Of a stretch of DNA of 64,000 nt, positions 1 to 7,996 are shown in pieces (the stretch's first letter is position 1; every line of letters starts with the position of its first letter). Both the position numbers and the translations under genes were made by a program. Source of the DNA: Pseudomonas synxantha BG33R. Its GTDB lineage: Bacteria; Pseudomonadota; Gammaproteobacteria; Pseudomonadales; Pseudomonadaceae. Under the pieces are notes generated by a model, which was not told where the DNA came from, did no database searches, and was given only the letters and a program-made list of their open reading frames with translations. Location of the stretch: NCBI RefSeq assembly GCF_000263715.2, contig NZ_CM001514.1, forward strand, positions 3,971,674-4,035,673, given 5' to 3'.

Positions 1-64
1 TCCGTAATTATTAATATCCCCTTCGGCTGCTTGACCGACTCCTCCTTGGAAGTTTTGCACCATG
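1..64 (-). CDS. Phage protein, N-terminal fragment
   Basis: Only the first 21 codons are inside the window. The frame opens with ATG at 64, directly after the repressor stop (TGAC then ATG), with a purine-rich AGGGAAGAAG upstream. The residues start MVQNFQGG and end with GDINNYG, a Gly/Asn-rich start that resembles other small proteins at the regulatory end of Pseudomonas phages. It would be co-transcribed with the repressor. The function cannot be told from this much sequence. Confidence 0.5.
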
Positions 65-481
65 TCACTTCTTCCCTTTGCCACCAACGTTGAGGGTCAG
101 ACCCGACTGGTTTACCGATCCATGAATGTATTGGCCAACACTTTGAAATGTATGTTGTGCGCTGGTAGGAGCTTGCGCCCCCAGAAGAACGCGCAGCGCC
201 TCATCTTGTCGCTCTTCAGGGCTGCGGCGAAATTGATCTAGAAACAGCCGCTCCCTGGTTGACGGCGGAAGCGATCCGCGCAGCCCTGTCAGTACGTACT
301 GAACGTCTGCACCCGCGAGAGCAAAAGCCTCAAGCGCCTCCATGCCGGGTGCAACCGCACCAGCCTCGTATCGACTCCAAGTCTCTCTTGTCACGCCCGC
401 AACTGCTCCAGCAGCAGCTTGAGTCAGCTTCAGGCGCTTGCGCTCTTCTTTGAGCCGCAGAAAAGGTGATCTATCCGTCAC
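65..481 (-). CDS. Phage repressor, HTH XRE family
   Basis: This is the likely lysogeny repressor. A Cro/CI-type helix-turn-helix sits near the N-terminus (residues about 5-55: LKEERKRLKLTQAAAGAVAGVTRETWSRYEAG), followed by a dimerisation-like tail. I chose the GTG at 481, preceded by AAGGA six bases upstream. An ATG at 577 gives a longer frame, but it would run through the operator and into the gene on the other strand. It is divergent from the gp16-type regulator and shares a palindromic operator with it. The last 20 residues are Gly/Asn-rich and lie outside the DNA-binding fold. Length (about 138 residues) is modest for such repressors. Confidence 0.8.
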   Translation of the reverse strand: MTDRSPFLRLKEERKRLKLTQAAAGAVAGVTRETWSRYEAGAVAPGMEALEAFALAGADVQYVLTGLRGSLPPSTRERLFLDQFRRSPEERQDEALRVLLGAQAPTSAQHTFQSVGQYIHGSVNQSGLTLNVGGKGKK

Positions 482-519
482 AAATATTCCTTGACTATGT
501 GATCTATAGATCACAAAAT
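466..519. promoter_or_regulatory. Phage lysogeny switch: operator and divergent promoters
   Basis: A perfect 18-bp palindrome, TGTGATCTATAGATCACA, lies at 498-515. A second, degenerate site with half GTGATCTA starts at 466 and overlaps the repressor start. On the plus strand the palindrome sits in the 17-bp spacer between TTGACT (491-496) and CAAAAT (514-519), a plausible early promoter. On the minus strand TATAGA (510-505) inside the palindrome could be the -10 of the repressor promoter. Binding at the palindrome would therefore block both promoters. Promoter boxes are by eye. Confidence 0.7.
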
Positions 520-565
520 CATCCACACAAACACTAATCATCTTTGCATCACAGGAGCCACCACC

Positions 566-778
566 ATGGCCACCCATGCCAAAGCCCTATCCGCCGACCA
601 GGTGAAAGAAAACTTCCGTCGGGTTGGCAAAACCATCACTGAATGGGCTACCGAGAACGGCTACACCCGTAACGAGGTGTATCGCGTACTCAATGGCCAA
701 GCCAAAGCCCATTACGGCAAGGCTCACGATATTGCGGTGAAGCTTGGACTTAAACCTTCATCGGCGTTGGCAGCGTAA
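566..778 (+). CDS. Phage regulator, BcepMu gp16 family
   Basis: A 70-residue DNA-binding protein, first gene of the early operon and divergent from the repressor. The sequence carries the family core (GKTITEWATENGYTRNEVYR), a helix-turn-helix in which the second helix is rich in polar contacts. The position matches gp16 of phage BcepMu, which occupies the Ner/Cro place of the genetic switch. The start ATG follows AGGAG by nine bases. Its 3' end overlaps the converging small gene on the minus strand by about 20 bases. The family assignment is from memory of the sequence pattern. Confidence 0.75.
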   Translation: MATHAKALSADQVKENFRRVGKTITEWATENGYTRNEVYRVLNGQAKAHYGKAHDIAVKLGLKPSSALAA

Positions 779-1057
779 TGGCTGCCGTGCAGATGAGCGT
801 CGACCGCTTCGGCTTTCTGTTTGTCGCGTTGTCGACTGGCGGGCCACGCGGGCTTCAGCCAATTGATCGCACAGCCAGCCCAGCGTTTTCGTGGCTTCAG
901 CCTCGATTGATTGGCCCGGCCAACGAATTGGCCTCAGGGCCTGTTCAAGGCATTCAGCCGTTACAAGACCTTCAACTTCAAGAACTGCCGCAAGGCGTAA
1001 CCAGCCCTGCGCCAAAGCATTCACTTGCGCTTCAAGCGCCTCAATACGGTCGGTCAT
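758..1057 (-). CDS. Small phage protein, coiled-coil N-terminus
   Basis: This minus-strand frame interrupts the rightward early operon. The protein starts MTDRIEALEAQVNALAQGW, a heptad-like helix, then a region with WPGQ, and ends with a basic Ser/Arg-rich tail. Proteins with this start and a central WPGQ are common in Pseudomonas transposable phages and have no known role. The ATG at 1057 is preferred, and one at 1063 is also possible; neither has a strong ribosome site. The tail overlaps the end of the upstream regulator gene. Confidence 0.55.
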   Translation of the reverse strand: MTDRIEALEAQVNALAQGWLRLAAVLEVEGLVTAECLEQALRPIRWPGQSIEAEATKTLGWLCDQLAEARVARQSTTRQTESRSGRRSSARQPLRCQRR

Positions 1058-1168
1058 AGCCATGTCTCAGTTTGCGAATGTACCGCAAAACTTTGCAGCT
1101 GGCGCAACCCGTTTGGCTAGCTGCAAAAAATCCATTTGTTTGGAAGACCGTCTGCAGGAGGGTTTCCA

Positions 1169-1648
1169 ATGAATCGCCGCCGCTGGAAGAACGTCCGTCC
1201 TACGTCGCTGCGCCACGCTTTAGAGCTGTGCAAGGACTTTGCAATCGATGCTCACAATAAAAGTGTGCAGCGCATCGCGGACGAGATGGGGCTGCCCGAT
1301 CACTGGGCGCTTTATAAATGGTTACAAACTGGTCGCATGCCCGCCAACTTGATCCGCCCTTACGAGCGGGTATGCAACTGCGATTACGTCACGCGCTGGA
1401 TAGCTGCTAGTGCAGGCCGCCTGACTATAGAAATGCCCACCGGGCGCAATTGCACTGCCCAGGATACACAGGCCCTGCAGGAGCTGCTGACAACCGCCGC
1501 CGGGAAGCTGCTCGCGTTCTACGCCAAGAACAGTGAAGCCGAAGAGACCCTGACTGCAATTCAGGCCGCGATGGAAGGGCTTGCTTGGCACCGAGGCAAC
1601 GTCAGCCAGACCCAACACCCACAACTGGAACTGGAGGGGCAGCCATGA
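1169..1648 (+). CDS. Phage early protein, unknown function
   Basis: A 159-residue protein of the early operon. ATG at 1169 is fixed by AGGAGGG seven bases upstream, an almost perfect ribosome site. Residues 10-60 (LRHALELCKDF...IADEMGLPDHWALYKWLQTGRMP) look like a helix-turn-helix with a recognition helix ending in Y-W-L, so it may bind DNA. The rest is helical. The stop overlaps the next start (ATGA), so translation is probably coupled. I do not recognise a named family. Confidence 0.7.
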   Translation: MNRRRWKNVRPTSLRHALELCKDFAIDAHNKSVQRIADEMGLPDHWALYKWLQTGRMPANLIRPYERVCNCDYVTRWIAASAGRLTIEMPTGRNCTAQDTQALQELLTTAAGKLLAFYAKNSEAEETLTAIQAAMEGLAWHRGNVSQTQHPQLELEGQP

Positions 1649-1947
1649 GCCGCACCGCCTCAGGAGCCGCTCGCGTGCTGGGCGTGCTGAAAGCCTTGAA
1701 GGGGCACACCGTCACCGGCCTCAGTAACACCGAGCTGGCCCAACTAACCAAGGACAGCCCGAGCAACATCACCCGCGCTATGCAAACCCTGATTGAAGAG
1801 GGGCTGGCAGTAAAGCTGGACAACGGTCGGTTTGCCCACTCGGTGGCGATGTTGCAAATCGCCCAGGCCCATGCCGAACACATGGCAAGGCTGACCCAGC
1901 GGATGCAAGAAATCAATCAGCGGATTGCCGCTGGCTCGCTCAACTAA
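1645..1947 (+). CDS. IclR-type winged-helix phage protein
   Basis: A 100-residue protein made almost entirely of an IclR-like winged helix-turn-helix: SAARVLGVLKAL at the start, then TELAQLTKDSPSNITRAMQTLIEEGLAVKLDNGRFAHS. No ligand domain follows, so it is a DNA-binding domain only, with a C-terminal helix. The start overlaps the upstream stop by four bases (ATGA). Stand-alone IclR domains of this kind occur in the early operons of Pseudomonas Mu-like phages, where their targets are unknown. Confidence 0.7.
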   Translation: MSRTASGAARVLGVLKALKGHTVTGLSNTELAQLTKDSPSNITRAMQTLIEEGLAVKLDNGRFAHSVAMLQIAQAHAEHMARLTQRMQEINQRIAAGSLN

Positions 1948-1957
1948 GGAGAAAACC

Positions 1958-2890
1958 ATGGCACGTACTAAAGCCCAACCTACTGCCCCAATTGAATTGC
2001 CTGTCCTGGACGGCGAAATGCTGACGGCTAATCAGAATGCGGTCGCGACAATGCTCGCCGCCCACAGCGAAGAGCGTGACCTGGTAAATCAACTGCTTGG
2101 GCAGGCACAAGCGGCTGGCGCTTTCGAAGATTTTTCCCGGACGGTCCGGATTTCGAAATTGGCCTTCGTCAAAGAAAACAAGCTCTACAGGGCTATTAAA
2201 GGCATGAAACTCCGGACCGGTCCGGAAATTCTGAGTGGCACTTGGGAGGAGTTTTGCCAGGTGCTTGGAAGGTCTGTTGACCAAGTGGATGAGGATATCC
2301 GTAACCTTCGCCAATTTGGTGAGAATGCGCTGGACTCCATGTCGCGCATGGGCATCGGCTACCGCGAAATGCGCCAATACCGCCGCCTGCCTGAAGATGC
2401 ACAAGCCGCCCTAATCGAAGTCGCCAAGGCCGGTGACAAAGAGGCTTTTGTCGACCTCGCCGAAGAGATCATCGCCAAACACTCGAAAGAAAAAACCGAA
2501 CTGACCCAGCGTTTGGACGAAGTCAACGCCGACTATGAAGCCCAAGGCGAAGTCATGGCGAACAAAGCCAAAGAGCTTGATAGCACCAAGCAAGAGCTGA
2601 AAAAACTTCAGAAGCGCATCCAGACGGCAACGCCAGACGATGTCATCAAAGAGCTGCGCACCGAGGTGGTCGCTCTTCATTTTGAAGTGGAAGCCAAGAT
2701 CCTGGGCGAGCTTCGCGAAGGCTTTGCCAAGATGGCTGAACACGCTGCCGAACACGGCCAGGACCACCGTGCCTACCAGGCCGATTTGATCAAGCAGCTT
2801 GAAATCACCCTGGCAACTGTTCGCAGCGAATTTCACTTGCCCGAACACCAGGACGACACGCCGGTATGGCAGACCCAGGCCGAGGCGTAA
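1958..2890 (+). CDS. Phage protein with long coiled coil
   Basis: A 310-residue protein directly upstream of the transposase. ATG at 1958 follows AAGGAG by seven bases. The N-terminal 150 residues hold a globular part (GTWEEFCQVLGRSVDQVDEDIRNLRQFG, then YREMRQYRRLP) that resembles DNA-binding domains found in ParB-like or DUF3102-like phage proteins. Residues about 170-225 are a charged coiled coil (HSKEKTELTQRLDEVNADYEAQ...). The place just before the transposase suggests a role in transposition or replication, but that is inference from position. Confidence 0.7.
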   Translation: MARTKAQPTAPIELPVLDGEMLTANQNAVATMLAAHSEERDLVNQLLGQAQAAGAFEDFSRTVRISKLAFVKENKLYRAIKGMKLRTGPEILSGTWEEFCQVLGRSVDQVDEDIRNLRQFGENALDSMSRMGIGYREMRQYRRLPEDAQAALIEVAKAGDKEAFVDLAEEIIAKHSKEKTELTQRLDEVNADYEAQGEVMANKAKELDSTKQELKKLQKRIQTATPDDVIKELRTEVVALHFEVEAKILGELREGFAKMAEHAAEHGQDHRAYQADLIKQLEITLATVRSEFHLPEHQDDTPVWQTQAEA

Positions 2891-2893
2891 CCG

Positions 2894-4669
2894 ATGAACC
2901 CCGTACAGACCCAGCAACTGGCGCAAATCGCCCAACGGGCAGCCAATGCCCCGCACGGTCAACGCACCGCCATTTACAAGGCCGGTGCAGCCGAGCTGGG
3001 TGTTTCCCTTCAAACCCTGCAGCGTAAGCTGAAGGAGGTAGCGGTGAGCAAACCTCGTAAACGTCGCAGCGATGCCGGTAACAGCACCTTACCTTTGGAT
3101 GAAGCGCGGATGATCTCGGCGGTATTGCTGGAGTCCATCCGGGCCAACAACAAGCAGCTGTCTACCATTGAGCGCGCTGTTGAGCGCCTGCGAAGCAACA
3201 ACCTGATTCTGGCTGGCCGCATAGATGAAGCCTCAGGTGAGTTTCGTCCACTGACTAACAGCGCCATCAGCCGCGCTCTGCGTGCCTACAAACTACACCC
3301 TGAGCAGCTGCTGCACGACGCACCCGCCGTATCGCTTGCCAGCAAGCACCCCAACCACGTTTGGCAGGTCGACGCCTCTATCTCGACACAGTTCTATTTG
3401 GCAGACGATGGCGCTCGGGTGATGAGGCAGGCCGAGTTCTACGATGGCAAGCCGGGCAACCTCAAGAAAATTGAGCGCCAGCGCCTATGGCGTTACGTGA
3501 TCACCGACCACACCAGCGGCACGCTGTATGTCGAGTATGTACTGGGCGCGGAGTCGGCTGAGAACCTCTGCACCGTATTGATCAACGCCATGCAGAAGCG
3601 CCACGAATCTGACCCATTCCACGGCGTGCCCTGGATGCTGATGACCGACCCTGGCGCGGCCATGACCAGCGGTATCTTCCGCAACCTGTGCCGCGCCATG
3701 TCCATCGAACTGATCATTAACCAGGTCGGCAACGCACGGGCCAAGGGGCAGGTGGAGCAGGCCCACAACATCGTTGAGCGCGAATTTGAAAGCGCCTTGA
3801 AGTTCCAGGCAGCAACCAGCCTTGAGCAGATCAATAGCTGGGCCGGTGAGTGGATGCGCTATTTCAACGCAACCTCCATTCATACCAGGACACGCCGCAG
3901 CCGCTACGGCGTGTGGCAACTGATCAAGCAGGACGAGTTGCGCCTGGCGCCAGGCATTGAGGTTTGCCGCGAACTGGCGGTCAGCACGCCAGAGGAACGC
4001 AAGGTCAGCAACCTGCTACGCGTTTCGTTTCGCGGGGACCAGTTCGACGTCAGCTCGGTACCGGAAGTTATGGTTGGCGAAAAGCTGCTGATCACCCGCA
4101 ATTGCTGGCGCGACAAAGATTCTGCGGTTGTCGTTATGACCGGTGCCGATGGCCGCGAGCATTACCACGTAGTCGAGCGGATCGGCATGGACCAGTTCGG
4201 CTTCGCGCAGACCTCGGCCACCATCGGCGAGCAGTACAAGCGCCACGCAGAAACCCCGGCGCAAGTCTCGCGCAATCTGCTGGAACAGATCGCCACCGGC
4301 ACCACCAACAAAGCCGATGCCGAAGCCGCCCGCAAGGCGAAAACGCTGCCGTTCGGTGGGCTGATCGACCCGCACAAACATGTCACCGACACCGTGCTAC
4401 CGGCGTACCTGCCACGCCGTGGTACATCCCTGAACGTCAACGCCCCGATTGTCGAGCATGCGCTGCTGTCGCACGTCGAGGCCGCGAAATTGCTGCGCCC
4501 ACGAATGGCAAACCTTTGGTCAGCCGAATGCTTCAGCTGGCTGCAGCAGCACTACCCGGAGGGCATTGCCCAAGACCAGCTTGATGCCATTGAGGCTGAG
4601 CTGAAACGGCCTGTAGAGGTCATGCGCAACCCGCTCAGCCTGGTTCGGGCGGCGGTTGGAGGTGAGTGA
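2894..4669 (+). CDS. Transposase (MuA-like, DDE integrase core)
   Basis: This enzyme joins phage ends to target DNA during replicative transposition. The 591-residue protein has an N-terminal helix-turn-helix part (residues about 1-50), then an RNase H-fold core with the acidic triad D160 (in WQVDAS), D252 (in LMTDPG) and E288 (in KGQVEQ). The last two are 36 residues apart, the usual D,D-35-E spacing. A Mu-type C-terminal barrel follows (residues about 370-450). The type is closer to the Tn552/IS-like transposases of BcepMu and B3 than to MuA of phage Mu. The stop overlaps the ATPase start. Confidence 0.93.
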   Translation: MNPVQTQQLAQIAQRAANAPHGQRTAIYKAGAAELGVSLQTLQRKLKEVAVSKPRKRRSDAGNSTLPLDEARMISAVLLESIRANNKQLSTIERAVERLRSNNLILAGRIDEASGEFRPLTNSAISRALRAYKLHPEQLLHDAPAVSLASKHPNHVWQVDASISTQFYLADDGARVMRQAEFYDGKPGNLKKIERQRLWRYVITDHTSGTLYVEYVLGAESAENLCTVLINAMQKRHESDPFHGVPWMLMTDPGAAMTSGIFRNLCRAMSIELIINQVGNARAKGQVEQAHNIVEREFESALKFQAATSLEQINSWAGEWMRYFNATSIHTRTRRSRYGVWQLIKQDELRLAPGIEVCRELAVSTPEERKVSNLLRVSFRGDQFDVSSVPEVMVGEKLLITRNCWRDKDSAVVVMTGADGREHYHVVERIGMDQFGFAQTSATIGEQYKRHAETPAQVSRNLLEQIATGTTNKADAEAARKAKTLPFGGLIDPHKHVTDTVLPAYLPRRGTSLNVNAPIVEHALLSHVEAAKLLRPRMANLWSAECFSWLQQHYPEGIAQDQLDAIEAELKRPVEVMRNPLSLVRAAVGGE

Positions 4670-5850
4670 TGTTGAAACTTAAACACGTTTTACAGGGGGT
4701 GGGCCGATCTCAATCGGCCTTGGCCGAATCGCTGAAGCTCAGCGAGGCCTCTATTGCTCAGTTGCTGAACCACGGCCAATGGCCGCGCAGCCTGGACAGC
4801 GCCGACCTGCAGGGGCGCATTCGTGTGTTCTTGACCGAGTCCGGCGCCAACGATGCCGATATCGCTAACGCCTTTGAAGAAGTGGACCTGCCGTGCGCCA
4901 ACACGACAGATCCGGCCCTTAAAGAAGAGCCGTCCGGGGAGGACGAACCTATGTTACTGCCAAAACAAACCCTGCTGCCAACTACTCGTAAGGCATTCAG
5001 TCTGTTCCGCGACCCCTTTGATGAACTTTCCTGCGCCAAGGACATGTGGATCAGCCCGGATATCCGCTACGTTCGCGAGGTTATGTACCAGACCGCAAAG
5101 CACGGTGGCTTCCTGGCAGTTCAGGGGGAATCAGGTGCGGGCAAAAGCACTTTGCGCCGCGACCTGGTGAACCGAGTCGTTGAGAACAATGACCCGGTGT
5201 TGATCATTGAGCCCTATGTACTGGCTTCCGAAGATAACGACACCAAAGGCAAATCGCTGAAAAGCACTCACATTGCCGAGGCAATGATGGCGAGGGTCTC
5301 GCCCCTGACCAAACCCAAGAACAGCCCCGAGGCACGCTTTGCCCAGCTGCACAAAGTGTTGAAAGACTCCCACGCCGCAGGCTATCGCCACTGCCTGGTA
5401 ATCGAGGAGGCCCATAGCCTGCCGATTCCAACGCTCAAACACCTCAAGCGCATCCTGGAGCTGGAGTCCGGTTTCACCAAGCTGGTCAGCATCATCATGA
5501 TCGGCCAGCCGGAGCTGAGCGTGAAACTGAGCGAGCGCAACGCGGATGTACGTGAAGTGGTGCAGCGGTGCGAGCGGATCATGCTGCCGCCAATCGAAGG
5601 CGCACTGCTGGAGGAGTTTCTGAAATTCCGCTTTGAACGCGCAGGCAAGGCGCTGGCCGAGGTGATCGACGCTGGGGGCATCCAGGCCATTGCAGCCCGC
5701 CTTTCGCTACCTGGTCGTAATGGGAGTCGAGATACGGCGGTCTCGCTGTTGTACCCGCTGGCAATCGGCAACCTGCTGATCGCCGCGATGAACCTGGCCG
5801 CGAATTTGGGCGCGCCCCTTGTAACCGCCGACATTGTGAAGGGGGTGTGA
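4669..5850 (+). CDS. Transposition ATPase (MuB/TniB-like AAA)
   Basis: This ATPase selects target DNA and activates the transposase. Residues 1-45 form a lambda-repressor-like helix-turn-helix (RSQSALAESLKLSEASIAQLLN), as in MuB. The AAA core carries Walker A GESGAGKS (residues 153-160) and Walker B LVIEEAH ending at residue 249. ATG at 4669 shares a base with the transposase stop and lies six bases after GGAGG; the GTG at 4666 is less likely. The pair transposase plus ATPase is the hallmark of Mu-type and Tn552-type elements. Confidence 0.9.
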   Translation: MLKLKHVLQGVGRSQSALAESLKLSEASIAQLLNHGQWPRSLDSADLQGRIRVFLTESGANDADIANAFEEVDLPCANTTDPALKEEPSGEDEPMLLPKQTLLPTTRKAFSLFRDPFDELSCAKDMWISPDIRYVREVMYQTAKHGGFLAVQGESGAGKSTLRRDLVNRVVENNDPVLIIEPYVLASEDNDTKGKSLKSTHIAEAMMARVSPLTKPKNSPEARFAQLHKVLKDSHAAGYRHCLVIEEAHSLPIPTLKHLKRILELESGFTKLVSIIMIGQPELSVKLSERNADVREVVQRCERIMLPPIEGALLEEFLKFRFERAGKALAEVIDAGGIQAIAARLSLPGRNGSRDTAVSLLYPLAIGNLLIAAMNLAANLGAPLVTADIVKGV

Positions 5851-5851
5851 G

Positions 5852-6169
5852 ATGGCCGCTTTATACCTCGTAGGTGTGCAAGTGGAGGAGCGGACCAGCG
5901 TTTTGGCTGAAGACTTCACTGTGAAGCTCTCGGCTTACAACGAACTGACCCGTGATATCCGAGACGCCGGTATTGGGATCAAGCACCTGGTGCTGCTGGA
6001 CAACAAGATCTTTATCGACCACAGCGATATTGAGCTGTTCCTACGGCGGTTCGGGCATGAATTGCGCGGGATGCGTCACTCGCCTGCAGGTCGGTTTACG
6101 CGCAACACCGTGACGGTACGGGGTGTTGATGTGGCTTGGTACAGCTTGGTGAAGGAGCAGGACCAATGA
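5852..6169 (+). CDS. Phage early protein, unknown function
   Basis: A 105-residue protein starting one base after the ATPase stop. It has no membrane segment and no motif I can name. The middle (GIKHLVLLDNKIFIDHSDIELFLRRFG) predicts alternating strand and helix. Its stop overlaps the next start by ATGA, so it belongs to the same translational chain. Confidence 0.65.
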   Translation: MAALYLVGVQVEERTSVLAEDFTVKLSAYNELTRDIRDAGIGIKHLVLLDNKIFIDHSDIELFLRRFGHELRGMRHSPAGRFTRNTVTVRGVDVAWYSLVKEQDQ

Positions 6170-6645
6170 ACCAGGCCCTCAATGTTTCGATTAAAACCTT
6201 GAGAGCAGCTGTTGCCTCCGAAACCCCTACGTTGTTTTGGCAGGACACCATGAAGCATGTGGCGGTGCTCCTGGATCATGCCGAGCGGGTGCCCGATCCA
6301 TCTCGGGCGTTAGAGGCGGCTCATGCGGCCATTGCTGAAGATCGCTTCTCGGACGCTATCCAACATCTATACCAGGTCATCAGCCACCTGCACGCCGAGT
6401 GCAGCGAACACGTCACCCAATTGGCCGGTTTGGTAACAGCCTTTGACGCCGCGCTGAGCCTGCGGCCTCACCTATGGCTGGAGATCGGCTTCAACCGAGT
6501 CGTTGGTTGGATGGTCACCGTTTACGACAAAACTGGCGGGATTGAGCGGGTTGTTGTCCAGGCCCAAGGCGTGAACGCCGATGAAACTTGCCAATGGGCC
6601 ACCTTGCATCTGCAGGCCCTCACAAAGGAGAGCGACCATGTCTGA
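6166..6645 (+). CDS. Phage early protein, helical, unknown function
   Basis: A 159-residue protein beginning at the ATGA overlap with the upstream gene. It is mostly helical, with a repeat-like stretch (ALEAAHAAIAEDRFSDAIQHLYQVISHLHAEC). No catalytic motif is visible. The 3' end overlaps the DUF3164 gene by eight bases. Confidence 0.65.
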   Translation: MNQALNVSIKTLRAAVASETPTLFWQDTMKHVAVLLDHAERVPDPSRALEAAHAAIAEDRFSDAIQHLYQVISHLHAECSEHVTQLAGLVTAFDAALSLRPHLWLEIGFNRVVGWMVTVYDKTGGIERVVVQAQGVNADETCQWATLHLQALTKESDHV

Positions 6646-7255
6646 TAGCAATATTCCTCAGGGCTATATGCGTAACGCCATGGGCCACCTGGTCCCTGAA
6701 GATCAGGTGCGAGACCAAGACAAGCTGCGCGATCAGGTGACCCGCGAATTAGCAGATGCTGCCAAGGCTCTGAGCCTTGCGCTGAAAAACTTCAAGAAAA
6801 AATCCCTCGGCGATGTGGCCGACTTGATCAGCATTGCCGGTGAGCGTTACGGCGTTCAGATGGGTGGCAAGAAGGGCAACGTGACCATCGCCACGTATGA
6901 CGGCCAGTACAAGGTGCAGCGTTCATATGCCGACCGGCTGACGTTCACCGAGGAAATGGAAGTGGCAAAGGTACTGGTCTACGACTGCATCCGTGCTTGG
7001 AGCAAGGGGGCAGACACTCATTTGATGGCTATCGTCGACCGGGTGTTCAGCCCCAACCGTAATGGGCAGATCAAAACCTCCGATGTGTTGGATTTGTTGC
7101 GGCTAGAGATTGATGACGATAACTGGAAGGCCGCTATGAAGGCCGTGAAGGACTCCATCATGGTCTCGGGCAGTGCCGTTTACATCCGCGTGTATGAGCG
7201 GATCGGCGACTCCGACAACTATAAGGCAATCCCTCTAGACCTGGCGGTGGTGTGA
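6638..7255 (+). CDS. DUF3164 family phage protein
   Basis: A 205-residue member of a family found in most Mu-like phage early operons. The start MSDSNIPQGYMRNAMGHLVPEDQV is typical: a short tag with a Gly-x-Met patch, then helices. The body (YDGQYKVQRSYADRLTFTEEMEVAKVLV) is the conserved part. It lies between the ATPase and gemA, as in Mu and BcepMu relatives. The role is unknown; replication or host takeover is often guessed. ATG at 6638 has AAAGGAG upstream. Confidence 0.8.
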   Translation: MSDSNIPQGYMRNAMGHLVPEDQVRDQDKLRDQVTRELADAAKALSLALKNFKKKSLGDVADLISIAGERYGVQMGGKKGNVTIATYDGQYKVQRSYADRLTFTEEMEVAKVLVYDCIRAWSKGADTHLMAIVDRVFSPNRNGQIKTSDVLDLLRLEIDDDNWKAAMKAVKDSIMVSGSAVYIRVYERIGDSDNYKAIPLDLAVV

Positions 7256-7256
7256 C

Positions 7257-7706
7257 ATGACCAAGACACTGATTGAATTTCAGGACCACCACCAGGACTT
7301 CCTGGTGTGGACCGTCGATGAGGCTGGCATCGTCACCGGAAGCTGGCCTTACCACTCCAGCCTATGGACTGGAGTAAGAGTCGTAAACCTGGCAAGCCTT
7401 AAGGTGGGCAGTTTGGTGGAGTTTCTCCGCGCTGGGGATACTCGTGACCAATGCATTAAATACCCGGTGCGCTCGATACAACCGCTGGTACCGGTGGAGG
7501 TTTCGGTACGACAGGACGGTGATGGTTACGTTACCGGCACTGTGCGGGGCAAGCGTGTGTCTTGCACCCATGACTATGAATACCCAGTGAAGCGCCTGGC
7601 TGAAAAGCTCTTTCCAGGCGTGTCCGCTGGCGTTGAACGCCTGCCATGCACACCTGTTGGGCGCCTGCATAGCAAGTGGCGTATCACCCCTCTGGAGGGT
7701 ATGTGA
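7257..7706 (+). CDS. Phage early protein, unknown function
   Basis: A 149-residue protein starting one base after the DUF3164 stop. The first half is strand-rich (DFLVWTVDEAGIVTGSWPYHSSLW) and the second half basic. I recognise no domain. It is carried in the same uninterrupted operon. Confidence 0.6.
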   Translation: MTKTLIEFQDHHQDFLVWTVDEAGIVTGSWPYHSSLWTGVRVVNLASLKVGSLVEFLRAGDTRDQCIKYPVRSIQPLVPVEVSVRQDGDGYVTGTVRGKRVSCTHDYEYPVKRLAEKLFPGVSAGVERLPCTPVGRLHSKWRITPLEGM

Positions 7707-7707
7707 C

Positions 7708-7995
7708 ATGGCCGATCAAGTGACTGTAACCACCCGCGACCCAGAGGTCGTAGAGATCCTCAAATGGCTTCAGCAGTGGCATTCCAATCATGTCCAGAAA
7801 CTGCAGATGATTGTGCAGGCGCCAGCCGATACCGAGTTGGTATTACGCGGCGCAAATGGACAGCAAGTCCTGCTTGTGGGCGACGAACGCAAAGGCTTCA
7901 AGGCGGGTTGCGCCACAGCCCTTGATCTGTTTGGCAAGTTCCCACTGACGGTGACGAAGAACGTCAGCCGCGACACAGATTCGGAGGAAAAGTGA
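7708..7995 (+). CDS. Small phage early protein, unknown function
   Basis: A 95-residue protein whose ATG starts one base after the previous stop; GGAGGG lies about a dozen bases upstream. The N-terminal half is helical (PEVVEILKWLQQWHSNHVQKL) and the second half strand-rich with a Gly-rich turn. No family is recognised. Confidence 0.6.
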   Translation: MADQVTVTTRDPEVVEILKWLQQWHSNHVQKLQMIVQAPADTELVLRGANGQQVLLVGDERKGFKAGCATALDLFGKFPLTVTKNVSRDTDSEEK

Positions 7996-7996
7996 C

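Noticed and set aside
482..577. Upstream ATG (577) as the start of the phage repressor
   Set aside because: It would encode the operator and overlap the divergent gene; GTG 481 has a good ribosome site and fits the domain start.
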